Notes under the pieces: generated by a model
What the model was told of the DNA's origin: nothing
The model's database searches: none
Seen by the model: only the letters and a program-made list of their open reading frames with translations
NCBI GenBank assembly: GCA_036556425.1
Contig: DATBJJ010000040.1
Coordinates: forward strand, 1 to 64,000
Length of the DNA stretch: 64,000 nt
Reading direction: 5' to 3'
From: DATBJJ01 sp036556425
GTDB lineage: Bacteria; Acidobacteriota; Vicinamibacteria; Vicinamibacterales; 2-12-FULL-66-21
Shown: one piece after another, positions 46,731 through 55,925 of the stretch
How the letters are laid out: every line of letters begins with the position of its first letter
How positions within the stretch are numbered: the first letter of the stretch is position 1
Position numbers and translations under genes: made by a program

Positions 46731-49335
46731 GTGAGTCCTCCAGCATCCGCTCCAGCTCCTCCCGGAGGGAGATCTGGTCGGATTCGGTTAGCTTCTTCCC
46801 CTGTTTGGTGATGTGCAGCACGTCGACGGCCTTCTTGCCCTCGGTGGCAATCAGCACCAGATCGACGTCGCACCCGCGCCCCGAGATCGCGCGGCTGACG
46901 CGATAGAGCAGGCCCGGGGCGTCGTCGGCCACGAGCTCGATGACGGTGTACTTCCGCGAATGTTCGTTGTCGAACCGGACGACCGGCGCCCCCTGGCGCC
47001 GCGGCTTGTAGAGCACGCTGCGCTCCTTGCCGCGCAGCAGCGACGGCACGTCGATCGATCCGGCGACCGCCTTCTCGAGCATCGACGTGATCTCGTTGGT
47101 CGCGTCGGCGTTCAACCGCAGGAATCCTTGATCGTCGGAGAACTGGAAGACGTCGAGGACGAGCCCGTCGGGCGTCGTCATCGCCTGGCCGCGATGGATG
47201 TCCATGCCGAAATACGCGAGCACGCCGGAGATGTTCGAGAAGAGATACGGCTTGTCGAGCGTGACGAGCGACAGCTCCCACACGTCGTCGTGCCGCTCGA
47301 GAACAGCGTGGACTTCGTCCTTGTGGATGTTCCGCGCGAGCCGGACGTGGCGGTAGATCGAGCCGAGGCCGAAGAGCGTCAGATACCGGCGCGGCAGCCC
47401 CTTCAGGAATTGCGACAGCTCTTCTTCCGAGATGTCGTCCGGCCGGCCCGCGACGACGACCGCGAGGCCCGCAGGATCTTTCTGCAAGAGCTCGTCGGCG
47501 TACCCAAGCGTGAGGCGGTTGTAGGCGTGGACGTAGAGCCGCCAGAGCAGCTCCTCCTTCCACGGGCTGAGCGTCTCGGTGCTGACGGCGCCGACGTCGG
47601 CAAACGTCAGCAGCGTCAGCATCTTCAGTCGCTCCTCGGATCCGACCAGATCCGCGAACTGGTTGATGACGTGCGGGTCGTCGAGATCGCGGCGGAACGC
47701 CACGCGCGACATCTGCAGGTGATTGCGAATCAGGAACTCGACGGTCTGCCGTGATTGCGAGGGCAGCTCGAGGCGATCGAGCGCCGTCTGCGCGAGCCGC
47801 ACGCTCTCTTGCGCGTGCTCGGTGTCGCGCCACTTGCCGACGTCGTGGAAGAGGAGCGCCGTCGTGATCAGCTCGGGCGCGTGTACTTCCTGCAGGATCG
47901 AGCCGAAGCGCTGATGGCTCGACGTCGCCGGGCTCCATAGCGACTCGATGTTGCGGATCGCGAGCAGCGTATGCTCGTCCACCGTGTATTTGTGATGAAA
48001 ATCGCGGACGACGCGGCAATGGACCTTCTCGAACTCCGGGAAGACTCGATTCAGCAGGCCGCAATCGTGCATCTCCGAGAGGCGTGCGTAGAGACCCGGC
48101 CTCGGATAGAGCAGGCTGCGCACGAGCTGCCGATCCGCTTCGGTCGCGAGGAAGTCGTCCGCGGCGAAGCGCTCGACGTTCTGCTCGATGCAGTTGAGCG
48201 CCTGCTCCGAGACCTCGCTGCCGTTCGACAACGCGAGCCGAAACAGCTCGAGCCAGAGCGCGGGACGGCCGGCCGCGCGCGTGAGATCGAGGAAGCGCAC
48301 GCCGTCCGAGGAGATCTCGAAGTGGCGGCCGACGTGGCGCGATCCGCCGCGGGCGGGCGGCGGCGTGACCGCGCGGCGGGCACGCTCGAGCGCGCGGGCG
48401 GCGGCGCGCGCGTGGCGGAAATATTCGCCCATCAGCGCTTCCACGCGCTGCTGGATCTGGCGGCCTTCGGACCCGAGCACCTCCGCGACTTTCTCCTGCA
48501 GGTCGTGGCTGAGCACGTTCACGTCGCGCCCGGTCTCGAGGTGGAGGACCGATCGAATTCGCTGAAGAAAATCCTCGGCGTCCTGGAGCAAACGGGGCGA
48601 TCGATCGACGTCGGCGTCGAACGCCGCCGGCTGCAGCTGCCGGATGTGGCGTGCCGCGGCAATGTCGCGCAGCCCCCCTGGCGCGCTCTTGATGTCGGGC
48701 TCGAGTTGATAGAGCGTGTCGTTGAACGGCGCGTACCGCTCGTCCACGAGCTGAAGGAGCGCGTCGACGATGCGGCGGCGCGCGCCGTTCTCGTCGAGCG
48801 CCGAGAGAAACCACGCGTCGAGGCGCTGGAACAGGCGCGCGTCGCCCGCGATGAGCCGTCGATCGAGCAGCGAAAGCAGGAACTCCGGATTGGTCAGGTC
48901 CGGCTCGTCGAGCTCGGCCAGCTCGCGGACGTGATGGCCGACCGACAGTCCGAGATCCCAGACGGGCTGCAAGAGCGCGCTGACGAAGCGCTCCTCAGCC
49001 GGCGAGATGCCGTCTTCGAAGAGGATGAGGACGTCGACGTCGGAGTGAAGGCTCAACGCACGGCGGCCGTAGCCGCCGAGCGCGCAGATCGAGAGCGCCG
49101 CGCCGGAGTGTTCTCGAGCGTTCTCGGCGATTTGGTGCACGAGCGCGTCGATCTGCGACGAATATCGCGACTGGACGTCGCGGCCGGCGCGGCCGGCGCG
49201 CGCAGCCGTGGTGTATTCCTGACGCGCGTCCGCGAGCGCCGCGGCGAGTTGTTGCCGGCTGCCGGAAGGAAACTGATTGCGCGATGACACCGAAGAGTCC
49301 GATCGATTGGAGGCCGTGGTTTCCATACCCGGCAC
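46717..49335 (-). CDS. glnD: [Protein-PII] uridylyltransferase / uridylyl-removing enzyme
   Basis: 872 residues, the usual GlnD length. N-terminal nucleotidyltransferase with GGYGRRALSLHSDVDVLILF (Gly-Gly and the paired Asp metal ligands), a PII-UTase linker, an HD phosphohydrolase domain (HKYTVDEHTLLAIRN, LLFHDVGKWRDTEHAQES), and two C-terminal ACT domains that bind glutamine (LSLVTLDKPYLFSNISGVLAYFGMDI; YTVIELVADDAPGLLYRVSRAI). It adds or removes UMP on GlnK according to glutamine. Start at 49335, or Met4 at 49326. Confidence 0.95.
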   Translation of the reverse strand: MPGMETTASNRSDSSVSSRNQFPSGSRQQLAAALADARQEYTTAARAGRAGRDVQSRYSSQIDALVHQIAENAREHSGAALSICALGGYGRRALSLHSDVDVLILFEDGISPAEERFVSALLQPVWDLGLSVGHHVRELAELDEPDLTNPEFLLSLLDRRLIAGDARLFQRLDAWFLSALDENGARRRIVDALLQLVDERYAPFNDTLYQLEPDIKSAPGGLRDIAAARHIRQLQPAAFDADVDRSPRLLQDAEDFLQRIRSVLHLETGRDVNVLSHDLQEKVAEVLGSEGRQIQQRVEALMGEYFRHARAAARALERARRAVTPPPARGGSRHVGRHFEISSDGVRFLDLTRAAGRPALWLELFRLALSNGSEVSEQALNCIEQNVERFAADDFLATEADRQLVRSLLYPRPGLYARLSEMHDCGLLNRVFPEFEKVHCRVVRDFHHKYTVDEHTLLAIRNIESLWSPATSSHQRFGSILQEVHAPELITTALLFHDVGKWRDTEHAQESVRLAQTALDRLELPSQSRQTVEFLIRNHLQMSRVAFRRDLDDPHVINQFADLVGSEERLKMLTLLTFADVGAVSTETLSPWKEELLWRLYVHAYNRLTLGYADELLQKDPAGLAVVVAGRPDDISEEELSQFLKGLPRRYLTLFGLGSIYRHVRLARNIHKDEVHAVLERHDDVWELSLVTLDKPYLFSNISGVLAYFGMDIHRGQAMTTPDGLVLDVFQFSDDQGFLRLNADATNEITSMLEKAVAGSIDVPSLLRGKERSVLYKPRRQGAPVVRFDNEHSRKYTVIELVADDAPGLLYRVSRAISGRGCDVDLVLIATEGKKAVDVLHITKQGKKLTESDQISLREELERMLEDSHEAR

Positions 49336-49488
49336 GAACGTCGAGCAAGTTGAGCGCCACAGCGCCTTCCCGCCCGTTTCGCGCGGTTTTCACCGCTCCC
49401 GCCGGTGGCGCTCGATCCGCAACCGTCCGCCGGTTGGTGACTCTACGACATTTTTGTTGGATTCACCAGTGAAGTCTACAACTCTGTT

Positions 49489-49551
49489 GCAGTCCGCGGT
49501 CCGCGGTTCGCGGTTCGCGGTCCGCAGTGGGCTGCGGACTGCGGGCTGCGA
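49489..49551. repeat. Inverted 7-bp repeat island (AGTCCGC / GCGGACT) after gltD
   Basis: Left 49489-49528 (agtccgc, ggtccgc, ggttcgc units); right 49530-49551 (gctgcggactgcgggctgcg), the reverse complement. It starts 2 nt past the gltD stop on the minus strand. The remaining 49336-49488 gap has no supported ORF. The same unit recurs at 55812-55925. Confidence 0.88.
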
Positions 49552-49552
49552 T

Positions 49553-50983
49553 CTAGGTCGTAGACCCCATCAAGTAAGAATCGACCGAGTTCGCCGCGTT
49601 CCGTCCATCCGCGATCGCCCACACGATGAGCGATTGCCCGCGCTGCATGTCGCCCGCGGTGAAGACGCCCACCTCGCTGGTCATCCACTCGTCGTCGCGC
49701 CACACGGTGCCTCGGTCAGTCAACCGAACTCCGAGCTGCGACAGCAGGCTTCCACGCTCCGGACCGACGAACCCCATCGCGAGGAGGACCAGATCCGCTT
49801 CGAGCTCGAACTCGGTCCCCTCGACGCGCGCGATTCGCACGCGCCCGCCGTCGCGCGTCGTCTCGACCTTGACGGCCTGCAGTCCGGTCACGCGGCCCTC
49901 GGAGTCGCCGACGAAGCGCTCGGTCGAGACGGCGTAGACGCGCTCGCCGCCTTCTTCGTGCGCGGACGACGTGCGGAAGATGTTCGGCCATTGCGGCCAG
50001 GGATTGTCTTCGTGCCGCGCGTCGGGCGGCCGTGCGAGCAGCTCGAATTGGTGCACCGATCGCGCGCCCTGTCGATGCACGGTGCCCAGGCAGTCCGCGC
50101 CGGTGTCTCCGCCGCCGATAATCACGACGCGCTTGCCTTCGGCGGTGATCAGTTTCGCCGGGTCGACGAAGTCTCCCTCGCACCGCCGGTTCTGCTGCGT
50201 GAGGTACTCGACCGCGAAGTGAATGCCCGCGAGCTCGCGGCCGGGGATCTGCAGATCGCGCGCCCACGCCGCGCCGCAGCACAACACGATCGCGTCGAAC
50301 TGACGCCGGAGCCCGCTGACCGGAAGGTCGATCCCGATCTCGACGCCCGGGCGGAACTCGACGCCTTCCGCCGTCATCAGCGCGAGCCGCCGATCGAGGA
50401 CGCGCTTCTCCAGCTTGAACTCGGGAATGCCGTAGCGAAGCAGTCCGCCGATCCGATCCGCGCGCTCGAAGACGGTCACGTGATGGCCGGCGCGATTGAG
50501 TTGATCCGCCGCCGCGAGGCCCGCGGGGCCCGATCCGATGATCGCGACGCGCTTGCCGGTGCGCGACACCGGCAGCTTCGGCGCGATCCAGCCGTGCTCG
50601 AACGCGTGCTCGACGATCGCGAGCTCGATGCTCTTGATGGTCACGGGATCGTCGTTGATCCCGAGCACGCAGGATCCCTCGCAGGGCGCCGGACACAGCC
50701 GCCCCGTCCACTCGGGAAAGTTGTTCGTCGAGTGGAGGCGCTCGATGGCCGCTTCCCACCGCTGCCGGTAGACGAGATCGTTCCAGTCGGGAATGAGGTT
50801 GCCGAGCGGGCATCCCTGATGGCAGAACGGGATGCCGCAATCCATGCAGCGCGCGCCCTGCTCGCGTACGCGCGAGTCGGGCTCCAGCAGATAGACTTCC
50901 CTCCAGTCCTTGATCCGCTCGGGGACCGGACGCGCGTGCGGCTTCGCGCGCTTGATCTCGATGAAGCCGGTGACCTTACCCAT
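49553..50983 (-). CDS. gltD: Glutamate synthase small subunit
   Basis: 476 residues. N-terminal [4Fe-4S] ligands in CMDCGIPFCHQGCPLGNLIPDWND and CPAPCEGSCVLGI; FAD-binding GSGPAGLAAADQLNRAGHHVTVFERAD; NADPH-binding GGGDTGADCLGTVHRQGA. It supplies electrons from NADPH to GltB. It overlaps the gltB stop by 8 nt and is preceded by the start MGKVTGFIEIKR typical of the family. Confidence 0.96.
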   Translation of the reverse strand: MGKVTGFIEIKRAKPHARPVPERIKDWREVYLLEPDSRVREQGARCMDCGIPFCHQGCPLGNLIPDWNDLVYRQRWEAAIERLHSTNNFPEWTGRLCPAPCEGSCVLGINDDPVTIKSIELAIVEHAFEHGWIAPKLPVSRTGKRVAIIGSGPAGLAAADQLNRAGHHVTVFERADRIGGLLRYGIPEFKLEKRVLDRRLALMTAEGVEFRPGVEIGIDLPVSGLRRQFDAIVLCCGAAWARDLQIPGRELAGIHFAVEYLTQQNRRCEGDFVDPAKLITAEGKRVVIIGGGDTGADCLGTVHRQGARSVHQFELLARPPDARHEDNPWPQWPNIFRTSSAHEEGGERVYAVSTERFVGDSEGRVTGLQAVKVETTRDGGRVRIARVEGTEFELEADLVLLAMGFVGPERGSLLSQLGVRLTDRGTVWRDDEWMTSEVGVFTAGDMQRGQSLIVWAIADGRNAANSVDSYLMGSTT

Positions 50984-53900
50984 TCACGGCCCCCACGAGC
51001 TCGGCGAACCGCGGCTCGCGTGATTCAGCCCGCGCGAGCGCCTCCGCGACCAGCACGCGCTTGTAGTCGCGTGGAATCACCTTCACGAAACTCATTTGCA
51101 CGGCGTCCCATCGCGCGAGCACGTTGGCGGCAACGGAGCTGCCGGTGTATCGCACGTGGCGCTCGAGCAGCGAGCGAACGAGATCGACGTCCTCGCGCTC
51201 GTCGAGCGGCTCGAGATCCACCATCTCCTTGTTGCACCGGCTCGCGAACACGCCGTCCGCGTCGAGCACGAAGGCAACGCCGCCGCTCATGCCGGCGGCG
51301 AAATTCCGTCCCGTCTTGCCGAGCACGACGACGCGCCCGGCGGTCATGTATTCGCAGCCGTGATCGCCGACGCCTTCCACGACGGCGTGCGCGCCGCTGT
51401 TCCGGACGGCGAATCGCTCGCCGGCGATCCCGCGCACGTAGGCTTCACCGCTCGTCGCGCCATAGAGCGACACGTTGCCGATGATGACGTTCTCTTCCGC
51501 CGCGAACGTCGCGCGCCGCGGCGGAAAGACCGCGAGCGTTCCACCGGACAGACCTTTGCCCCAGTAGTCGTTCGAATCTCCCTCGAGCGTCATCGTCACG
51601 CCCCGCGGGAGGAACGCGCCAAAGCTCTGTCCGGCGGATCCGGTGAACGCGATGCGGATCGTGCCGTCGGGCAGCCCCTGTCCGCCGTGCCGCCGCGTGA
51701 TCTCGTAGCCGAGCATCGTGCCGACGGTCCGGTTCACGTTGCGAATCGGCATCTCGATCGCGACCGGCTCTTTGTGCTCGATCGCGCGCGATGCCCGCGC
51801 GATCAAGTCGACGTCGAGCGCCCGCTCGAGCCCGTGCTCTTGCGCGCGGACCCGGCGCCGGCCGGCGTCCTGCGCGACATCCGGCTGATGCAGCACGCGG
51901 GACAGATCGACGCCCTTCGCCTTCCAGTGATCGAGGGCCGGCTTCGTTTCCAGGAGATCCGCGCGGCCGATCATCTCGTCCATCGTGCGGAACCCGAGCT
52001 CGGCCATCAGCTCGCGGACGTCCTGCGCGACGAAGCGGAAGTAGTTCTCGACGAACTCGGGCTTCCCCGAGAACTTCTTGCGAAGCTCGGGATCCTGCGT
52101 GGCCACGCCCACGGGGCACGTGTTCAAGTGGCAGACGCGCATCATGATGCAGCCCGAGACCACGAGCGCTGCCGTCGCGAATCCGAATTCCTCGGCGCCG
52201 AGGAGCGCCGCAATCACGACGTCGCGTCCGGTCTTCAACTGCCCGTCCACCTGAACGACGATGCGATCGCGAAGGCCGTTGAGGAGGAGGACCTGCTGCG
52301 TTTCGGCGAGGCCGAGCTCCCACGGAATGCCGCTGTGCTTGATGGACGTCAGCGGCGACGCGCCCGTGCCGCCGTCGTGCCCCGAGATCAACACGACGTC
52401 CGCATGCGCCTTCGACACGCCGGCGGCGACGGTGCCGACGCCGACTTCCGCCACGAGCTTCACGTGCACGCGCGCGCGCGGGTTCGCGTTCTTCAAGTCG
52501 TGGATCAGTTGCGCGAGATCCTCGATCGAGTAGATGTCGTGGTGCGGCGGCGGCGAGATGAGCGTCACGCCGGGCGTCGAGTGACGCACCTTCGCGATCC
52601 ACGGGTACACCTTGTGCCCGGGAAGCTGTCCGCCCTCGCCGGGCTTCGCGCCCTGCGCCATCTTGATCTGGAGATCGTCGGCGTTGACGAGATACTCGCT
52701 CGTGACGCCGAACCGCGCCGAGGCGACCTGCTTGATCGCGCTCCGGCGCGAGTCGCCGTTGGCGTCGCGCTGATATCGCGCCGGATCTTCGCCGCCCTCG
52801 CCGGTATTCGATTTGCCGCCGAGACGATTCATCGCGATCGCGAGCGTCTCGTGCGCTTCCTGGCTGATCGATCCGTACGACATCGCGCCGGTCGCGAACC
52901 GCTTGACGATCGTTTCGGCGGGCTCTACGTCGTCGATCGGAATGGAGGGCCGGTTCGCCTTGAAGTCGAGCAAGCCGCGAAGCGTGCCGAGCGAGCGGCT
53001 CTGATCGTTCACGACCGACGTCCAGTCGCGATAGATCTGGTATTGGCCGCTGCGCGTCGCGTGCTGGAGCTTCTGGACCGTTTCCGGATTGAAGAGATGC
53101 AGCTCGCCGTCGCGGCGCCAGCGGTATTCGCCGCCCGCGTCGAGCTCCGGCGACATGACCGGCCGCGACGGGAAGGCGTGCGCGTGCCGGTACTGCACCT
53201 CGCGCGCGATGACGTCGATGCCGACGCCGCCGATGCGCGACGCCGTCCAGGTGAAGTATTTGTCGACGAACGCCTGCTCGAGCCCGATCGCCTCGAAAAT
53301 CTGCGCGCCGCAATAGCTCTGCAGCGTGGAGATGCCCATCTTGGACATCACCTTCAGGATGCCCTTGTTCAGCGCCTTGATGTAGTTGGCGGTGGCCTTC
53401 TCGTGCGTGAGGCCTTCGATGACGCGCTGCTGAATCATGTCATCGAGCGTCTCGAACGCGAGATACGGATTCACCGCGCCGGCGCCATACCCGATGAGCA
53501 GCGCGACGTGGTGCACCTCGCGCGCGTCGCCCGATTCGACGATCAGCGCGCACCGCGTGCGCGTGCCTTCGCGGACCAGGTGGTGATGCACGCCCGCCGT
53601 CGCGAGCAGGCTCGGGATCGGCGCGCACTTCTCGGTGACGCCGCGGTCCGAGAGGATCAGGATCGTGTGGCCGTTCTCCACGGCGGTCGACGCCTGCGCC
53701 TTCAGCCGATCCATCGCGCGCTCGAGCGCCGCGCCGCCGTCGCGCGGATCGAACGTCATCGGCAGCGTCACCGATCGGAATCCGCCGAGCGCCGTCGTGT
53801 TGATGTGCCGCAGCTTGGCGAGCTGATCGTTGTCGATGATCGGATAGCGGACGTTGATTTGCCGGCACGATTCCGGCTCCGGCAGGAGCAGGTTGCGCTC

Positions 53901-55616
53901 GGGGCCGATCGTCGATTCCATCGACGTGACCAGCTCTTCCCGGATCGCATCGAGCGGCGGGTTCGTCACCTGCGCGAAGAGCTGCTTGAAATAGTCGTAG
54001 AGCAGCCGCGGACGCACCGACAGCGCGGCGAGGGGCGTGTCGGTCCCCATCGAACCGAGCGCTTCTTCGCCCGCTCGCGCCATGTGCGCGAGGAGCAGCG
54101 TCACGTCCTCCTGCGTGTAGCCAAACGCCTGTTGGCGCCGAAGCACGGTCGCGTGATCCGGCGGCGGCAGGAACGGCGCATCCGGCACGTCTTCGATGGC
54201 GACGAGGTGCCGCTCCAGCCAGTCGGCGTACGGCTGCTCCCGCGCGAGCTGCTCCTTGATCTCATCGTCGGCGATGATGCGCCCCTGGGCGGTGTCGACG
54301 AGCAGGATGCGGCCGGGGTGCAGGCGCTCCTTGAGCACGACATCTTCGGGCGGCACGTCGAGCACGCCGACCTCCGACGCCATGATCACGAGGTCGTCTT
54401 TCGTCACGTAATAGCGCGACGGGCGGAGGCCGTTGCGATCGAGCACGGCGCCGATGACCGTCCCGTCCGTGAACGCGATCGACGCGGGGCCGTCCCACGG
54501 CTCCATCAGCGACGAGTGGTATTCGTAGAACGCGCGGCGCGCGGGGCTCATCCCTTCGTGGTTCTGCCACGGCTCGGGAATCATCATGAGCACCGCGTGC
54601 GGCAGCGAGCGGCCCGCCATCACGAGCAGCTCGAGCACGTTGTCGAAGATCGCCGTGTCGCTCCCGCCTTCGCGGATAATCGGCAGGATTTTCTTGAGAT
54701 CGTGGCCGAGGACGTCGGACCGCAGCAGCGCTTCGCGCGCCTTCATCCAGTTGATGTTGCCTCGGAGCGTGTTGATTTCGCCGTTGTGGGCAATGAAGCG
54801 GTACGGGTGCGCGAGCGGCCAGGAGGGAAACGTGTTCGTGCTGAACCGCTGGTGCACGAGCGCCAGCGCCGATTCCATCGCCGGATCGAGCAGATCGGGA
54901 TACATCCGACCGATCTGATCCGCCGTCAGCATCCCCTTGTAGATCAGCGTGTTCGACGACAAGCTCACGACGTAGAAGAAGCGCTTCTCGTCGGCCGGCA
55001 GATCGAGCGCTTGGTCGACCTCGTGCTCGACGCGCTTGCGGATCACGTAGAGCTTGCGCTCGAACTGTGCGTCCCCTTCGAGCGAGCGGCCCGGAGGCGG
55101 CAGCGCGGGGCCGCGCGCGATGAAAACCTGCCTGAACACCGGTGCGACCGCGGCGGCGCTCGGGCCGACGCCGGTGATGTCGGTCGGCACGTCGCGCCAG
55201 CCGAGCACGAGCTGGCCTTCGTCGATGACGATCTGCTCGAAGAGCGTCTCCACGCGATCGCGCGCCGCCGCGTCGCGCGGCAGGAACACCAGCCCCGCGC
55301 CGTACCCGCGCTCGGCCGGCAGCGCGAAGCCGAGCCGGTCCGCCTCCCGGCGCAGGAACTTGTCCGGCATCTGCAGAAGGATTCCGGCGCCGTCACCCGT
55401 GTTCACTTCGCAGCCGCAGGCGCCGCGATGCAGCAGGTTGATGAGGAGCTGCAGGGCCTGACTCACGATCGCGTGGGACTTCTGCCCCTTGATGTGCGCG
55501 ATGACGCCGACGCCGCAGGCGTCGTGCTCGTGCCGCGGGTCGTAAAGCCCTTGGGCAGCCGGTGGATGCGGAACGGACGCGCGAGATTCCTGTTGCACCC
55601 GTTCGTTATCGAGCAT
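50976..55616 (-). CDS. gltB: Glutamate synthase large subunit
   Basis: 1546 residues. N-terminal type-II glutaminase with nucleophile Cys34 in HDACGVGVIAHI, so a 33-residue propeptide must be removed. Then the central domain, the FMN/glutamate synthase domain (GGKSNTGEGGEDPARYQRD, QVASARFGVTSEYLVNA, SGHDGGTGASPLTSIKHSGIPWELGLAE) with the [3Fe-4S] ligands in CHLNTCPVGVATQDPEL, and the C-terminal GXGXG beta-helix. Converts glutamine and 2-oxoglutarate to two glutamates. It is the first gene of a minus-strand run gltB-gltD-glnD-glnK-amtB. Confidence 0.97.
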   Translation of the reverse strand: MLDNERVQQESRASVPHPPAAQGLYDPRHEHDACGVGVIAHIKGQKSHAIVSQALQLLINLLHRGACGCEVNTGDGAGILLQMPDKFLRREADRLGFALPAERGYGAGLVFLPRDAAARDRVETLFEQIVIDEGQLVLGWRDVPTDITGVGPSAAAVAPVFRQVFIARGPALPPPGRSLEGDAQFERKLYVIRKRVEHEVDQALDLPADEKRFFYVVSLSSNTLIYKGMLTADQIGRMYPDLLDPAMESALALVHQRFSTNTFPSWPLAHPYRFIAHNGEINTLRGNINWMKAREALLRSDVLGHDLKKILPIIREGGSDTAIFDNVLELLVMAGRSLPHAVLMMIPEPWQNHEGMSPARRAFYEYHSSLMEPWDGPASIAFTDGTVIGAVLDRNGLRPSRYYVTKDDLVIMASEVGVLDVPPEDVVLKERLHPGRILLVDTAQGRIIADDEIKEQLAREQPYADWLERHLVAIEDVPDAPFLPPPDHATVLRRQQAFGYTQEDVTLLLAHMARAGEEALGSMGTDTPLAALSVRPRLLYDYFKQLFAQVTNPPLDAIREELVTSMESTIGPERNLLLPEPESCRQINVRYPIIDNDQLAKLRHINTTALGGFRSVTLPMTFDPRDGGAALERAMDRLKAQASTAVENGHTILILSDRGVTEKCAPIPSLLATAGVHHHLVREGTRTRCALIVESGDAREVHHVALLIGYGAGAVNPYLAFETLDDMIQQRVIEGLTHEKATANYIKALNKGILKVMSKMGISTLQSYCGAQIFEAIGLEQAFVDKYFTWTASRIGGVGIDVIAREVQYRHAHAFPSRPVMSPELDAGGEYRWRRDGELHLFNPETVQKLQHATRSGQYQIYRDWTSVVNDQSRSLGTLRGLLDFKANRPSIPIDDVEPAETIVKRFATGAMSYGSISQEAHETLAIAMNRLGGKSNTGEGGEDPARYQRDANGDSRRSAIKQVASARFGVTSEYLVNADDLQIKMAQGAKPGEGGQLPGHKVYPWIAKVRHSTPGVTLISPPPHHDIYSIEDLAQLIHDLKNANPRARVHVKLVAEVGVGTVAAGVSKAHADVVLISGHDGGTGASPLTSIKHSGIPWELGLAETQQVLLLNGLRDRIVVQVDGQLKTGRDVVIAALLGAEEFGFATAALVVSGCIMMRVCHLNTCPVGVATQDPELRKKFSGKPEFVENYFRFVAQDVRELMAELGFRTMDEMIGRADLLETKPALDHWKAKGVDLSRVLHQPDVAQDAGRRRVRAQEHGLERALDVDLIARASRAIEHKEPVAIEMPIRNVNRTVGTMLGYEITRRHGGQGLPDGTIRIAFTGSAGQSFGAFLPRGVTMTLEGDSNDYWGKGLSGGTLAVFPPRRATFAAEENVIIGNVSLYGATSGEAYVRGIAGERFAVRNSGAHAVVEGVGDHGCEYMTAGRVVVLGKTGRNFAAGMSGGVAFVLDADGVFASRCNKEMVDLEPLDEREDVDLVRSLLERHVRYTGSSVAANVLARWDAVQMSFVKVIPRDYKRVLVAEALARAESREPRFAELVGAVNG

Positions 55617-55659
55617 CTCGACCCAGAAGCAAAACGGGATTTAGCGATTGGGAGCATGC

Positions 55660-55690
55660 GTTTTTCTCATAGCAGAGCTATGAGAAAAAC
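55660..55690. promoter_or_regulatory. AT-rich 13-bp perfect palindrome upstream of gltB
   Basis: GTTTTTCTCATAG-CAGAG-CTATGAGAAAAAC: two perfect 13-bp arms and a 5-nt centre, ending 44 nt before the gltB ATG. It is strikingly AT-rich for this window. The T-run comes first and the A-run last on both strands, the reverse of an intrinsic terminator, so an operator for a dimeric regulator, or an RNA hairpin in the gltB leader, is more likely. Confidence 0.65.
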
Positions 55691-55811
55691 TGCTGGCCGT
55701 CATCATGCCCGCGCAGGGATCGATCGTCACATGCATGACGAGAACGCATGGAGCGTGCGACGAGATTCTATGAATGCCGCTCGCGCGCAGGAGGTAGCTT
55801 CATGATTGCGT

Positions 55812-55925
55812 CGCAGTCCGCAGTCCGCAGTCCGCAGTCCGCAATCCGCGGTCCGCGGTCCGCGGTCCGCGGTCGGTGGTCGCGCTTTCGCGATCGGGCA
55901 GCGGACGACGAGCAGCGGACGGCGG
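55812..55925. repeat. 7-bp repeat island (AGTCCGC / GGTCCGC) after the TIGR00300 gene
   Basis: Left 55812-55878: four agtccgc, one aatccgc, four ggtccgc units. Right 55898-55925: GCGGACG-type reverse-complement units. It ends exactly at the stop of the minus-strand gene at 55926. Same unit as 49489-49551, so the gltBD genes lie between two islands of one family. Confidence 0.88.

Noticed and set aside
55660..55690. Bidirectional terminator
   Set aside because: The T-run precedes the stem and the A-run follows it on both strands, the wrong order for an intrinsic terminator; treated as an operator-like palindrome.
55640..55740. Short minus-strand ORF (about 31 codons) upstream of gltB as a leader peptide
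   Set aside because: No run of a regulatory amino acid (Glu/Gln/Gly) and it runs through the palindrome; nothing distinguishes it from chance.
51096..55805. Very long plus-strand open frame (1569 codons) opposite gltB
   Set aside because: It mirrors gltB in an antisense frame; the translation is Arg/Asp/His-rich with no domain. This is usual for GC-rich genes, where the antisense frame has few stops.
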